Shown: in pieces, positions 62,103 through 64,000 of the stretch
Numbering within the stretch: position 1 is the first letter of the stretch
Layout of the letters: every line of letters starts with the position of its first letter
Source of the DNA: Channallabes apus
Taxonomy: Eukaryota > Chordata > Actinopteri > Siluriformes > Clariidae
Direction of reading: 5' to 3'
Length of the DNA: 64,000 bases
Assembly: GCA_030522415.1 (NCBI GenBank)
Contig: CM060104.1
Coordinates: 15,907,729 to 15,971,728, forward strand
Made by a program: the position numbers and the translations under genes
The notes under the pieces: model-generated
What the model was told of the DNA's origin: nothing
Seen by the model: only the letters and a program-made list of their open reading frames with translations
The model's database searches: none

Positions 62103-62470
62103 TGTCATGCGCACTCAGCCGCGACCGGCACTAGGACCCGGAAGTAAGACGGTCGCAAACCTGAAAGCATAAAAGGAAACAAGATGGCGCCGCACATCGC
62201 TCTGTCATTGAGTTTTGCCCATGCTATTCGTGAATCGTTCCCGTTCACGTGAGTACTCACTTTCTTGGGTTTGCTTTCAGATTGAGTGTGTGTTTATAGG
62301 ACGAGGGATAGATTGTGTCTTTCCTTTACTCATTCAGTTTGAGAGTCCTTATAGCAAATCGCGTGATTATCCTGCCCGCTCGTGTCCATCCACGTTTGGG
62401 TTTACCATTCACGCTACAGGGCTAACTGCTAAGCTACGTCTTTCTGGTCGTCATCGGGTTAGTTCTGACA
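62103..62470 (+). repeat. 3' LTR (368 bp, TG...CA ends)
   Basis: Starts TGTCATGCGC after the polypurine tract and ends TTCTGACA; the ends TGTCA/TGACA are inverted. Similarity to the 5' LTR stops exactly at 62470, which sets the right border. Bases 62103-62244 have no counterpart in the truncated 5' LTR. Confidence 0.9.
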
Positions 62471-62949
62471 ATCGCGCGACTGACTTTATCAGACTTACTA
62501 ATGAATCCGACTTACGAACGTGCTTCTGCAACGGAACTTGTTCACACTAAGTCGGGCATTTACTGTAGCAGGGACCCCACCAGCTACATACAACAGCCTC
62601 ATAGCTTTCTATCGATAATTTGAGCGAGGCTGGATGTAGATGAAGGCATTTCATCAATGAAAAACAATTACATTACAAGAACAAAAAAATTATAATAAAA
62701 TAAGATTATGAATAGAAAACAGTGGGCTCAGAATTAGACACAACACTGAGAACAACACTAAAACTTAAAAGCTAATTTTAAACTCATCCACAACATACTT
62801 TTAAAGCTAGCTGAAAACAGAAGAACAGGATCCTTCACCTTAGTGAATAAAGAGTAGTGAATACCAGGATGGAAGGACAGTGACAAAACAAAACTCCTGA
62901 CCACAAAGTCGAAAAATAACAGAAAAATGGTGCTCAGTAGGATACTGTG

Positions 62950-63345
62950 ACACTGCCTTACATATACCCCGCTACTCCGGTTTCTTTCCACAGTCCCAAA
63001 ACATGCAGATAATTGCCTTTCCCAATATTGCCATAATGTGTGAGAGGGTGTTTGTGCCCTGCCATGGATTGGTACCCCATCCAGGGTGTATACCCCCTTT
63101 ACCCTTAACAGAATCAGAATCAGAAAGAGTTTTATTGCCAAGTACGCTTGCACGTACAAGGAATTTGTTTTAGTGACGGAGCTTCCAGAACAAAAAATAC
63201 AAATGACAAGACAAAAACAGCATGACGCAAAAAAAAAAAAAGAAAAATTTTTTTTTAAATGGTTGACATCAAATGGAGTACGATATGAGATACTTTTACT
63301 TTAACACAGGATAAAGCGGTATAGACGATGACTGAGTGAGGCTGT
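62950..63345 (+). mobile_element. SINE remnant interrupted by a second dispersed repeat
   Basis: ACCCCGCTACTCCGGTTTC, TCCCAAAACATGCAGA and CCATCCAGGGTGTATAC (to about 63105) are parts of the 51.7-kb SINE family. Its tail resumes at about 63304 with ACACAGGATAAAGCGGTATA. Between them lies unrelated sequence starting AGAATCAGAAAGAGTTTTAT, TGCCAAGTACGC, a repeat end common in fish, plus A and T homopolymers. Confidence 0.7.
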
Positions 63346-63447
63346 AAAATTCACTTGCAATGTTATGGATGTAAGTTAAATGTGATGTAAAATATACTAA
63401 GTACATATATCAAATATTGCTTTTCTAGTAAAAAATAAACTTAAAAA

Positions 63448-63497
63448 TTTTATGGTAAAAAACTGGCAGCTGTGGTTGCCAGAAATTTACCATAAAA
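63448..63497. repeat. Inverted repeat / hairpin of a fish dispersed element
   Basis: TTTTATGGTAAA and CTGGCA on the left pair with TGCCAG and TTTACCATAAAA on the right around a short central loop. The surrounding TACGGTAGCAAC wording fits an AT-rich element common in teleosts. Confidence 0.75.
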
Positions 63498-64000
63498 AAT
63501 ACGGTAGCAACACTATTGTTTGTACGGGATTGCACTCATTATACTGTATATTTTACGGATATTAATAGTTTTTTCTACGGTTTATAGCCGTCTAATTTAC
63601 ATTAACCAAGGACTTAAAATCTGTGAATGGTATTCTGCCCTTTAATCACTGTGGCAAGGACAGCCGCTAGCACGCGCCACTTTGCCCGCCACCACCGCCA
63701 TACTTAGATTGTCTGCCCCAAAAAAATGTCCACCCTGACATTTGTATATTTGATTTTGAGAATTTAAATATTGTTTTGCTGTCTTTATTAAAAAATACAT
63801 GAGACCATGCTGATGTCCGAGTCTTGAATAACTTTTGATGGGTTTTGATGATTTGATTTAGGTTTGTATTCATCAATTAGTATAAAAGTACTCTTAATAG
63901 TTTCTTAACAGTAAAATCTGAATGCTTAGCAATGTAACTTCTATCTCTTTTAGCTCCCAGCCTTCACAGAATTGCTGAATGAATTCACTGTGGTTATTCA

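Larger units (their letters stand above)
57850..62470 (+). mobile_element. Ty3/gypsy chromovirus (LTR retrotransposon), degenerate, plus strand
   Basis: Two direct LTR copies flank gag, protease, RT, RNase H, integrase and a C-terminal chromodomain in Ty3/gypsy order. The chromodomain places it among chromoviruses, the group of the fish sushi-ichi element. Over their shared 226-bp part the LTRs differ at 8 sites by eye plus a 5-bp indel, so the insertion is not recent. The 5' LTR lacks about 140 bp of its start, gag appears internally deleted, pol has an internal stop and several frameshifts, and the integrase zinc finger is damaged. It cannot be autonomous. No target duplication can be checked because the left end is missing. 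Confidence 0.92.
62471..64000. other. Right flank: repeats, no gene recognised
   Basis: Apart from nested repeat remnants at 62.95-63.35 kb and an inverted repeat at 63.45-63.50 kb, I see only AT-rich sequence. The 133-codon minus frame at 62758-63159 overlaps a SINE remnant and shows no domain. Confidence 0.5.

Noticed and set aside
62758..63159. 133-codon minus frame
   Set aside because: It runs across a SINE remnant on the opposite strand; no domain seen.

Overview
The window is vertebrate nuclear DNA, almost certainly from a teleost fish and plausibly a catfish-like otophysan. The genes are spliced with GT/AG introns, intergenic sequence is AT-rich, there are many long (CA)n, (CT)n and (GATA)n arrays, and the tRNA-derived SINEs, Tc1-like and Harbinger-like short elements and Ty3/gypsy chromovirus are typical of fish. 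The species call is inference from repeat style, not from a diagnostic gene.

Left end (1-20.5 kb). Two recognisable protein-coding genes lie head to tail on the minus strand. Exon 1 of trim71 (lin-41) occupies 3279-3953, with a CpG-rich 5' flank to about 5.1 kb; its remaining exons lie beyond the left edge. A complete tcaim gene (T-cell activation inhibitor, mitochondrial) spans 12060-20287. I could resolve its ten coding exons by splice phase into one uninterrupted 485-codon reading frame with an HPD (J-domain-like) motif near the N terminus. Its introns carry a Harbinger-like element, a Tc1-like element, a LINE reverse-transcriptase remnant split by a (GATA)n array, and a local duplication of the exon 2 acceptor region.

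Middle (20.5-57.8 kb). About 37 kb contains no gene I can support. It holds SINEs in both orientations, simple repeats, G-rich tracts, a CpG-containing block at 24.1-24.6 kb that looks promoter-like, and some higher-complexity blocks that could be regulatory.

Right end (57.8-64 kb). A degenerate Ty3/gypsy chromovirus (57850-62470, plus strand) has a truncated 5' LTR and a 3' LTR with TG...CA ends. Between them are gag, protease, RT, RNase H, integrase and chromodomain remnants broken by frameshifts, an internal stop and a lost zinc-binding CxxC. It is followed by nested SINE remnants and a hairpin-rich repeat.

I found no new multi-gene system. The most useful points are the fully resolved tcaim gene model, the duplicated splice-acceptor block in its intron 1, CTCF-like motifs near both gene starts, the unexplained CpG block at 24 kb and the decayed chromovirus.
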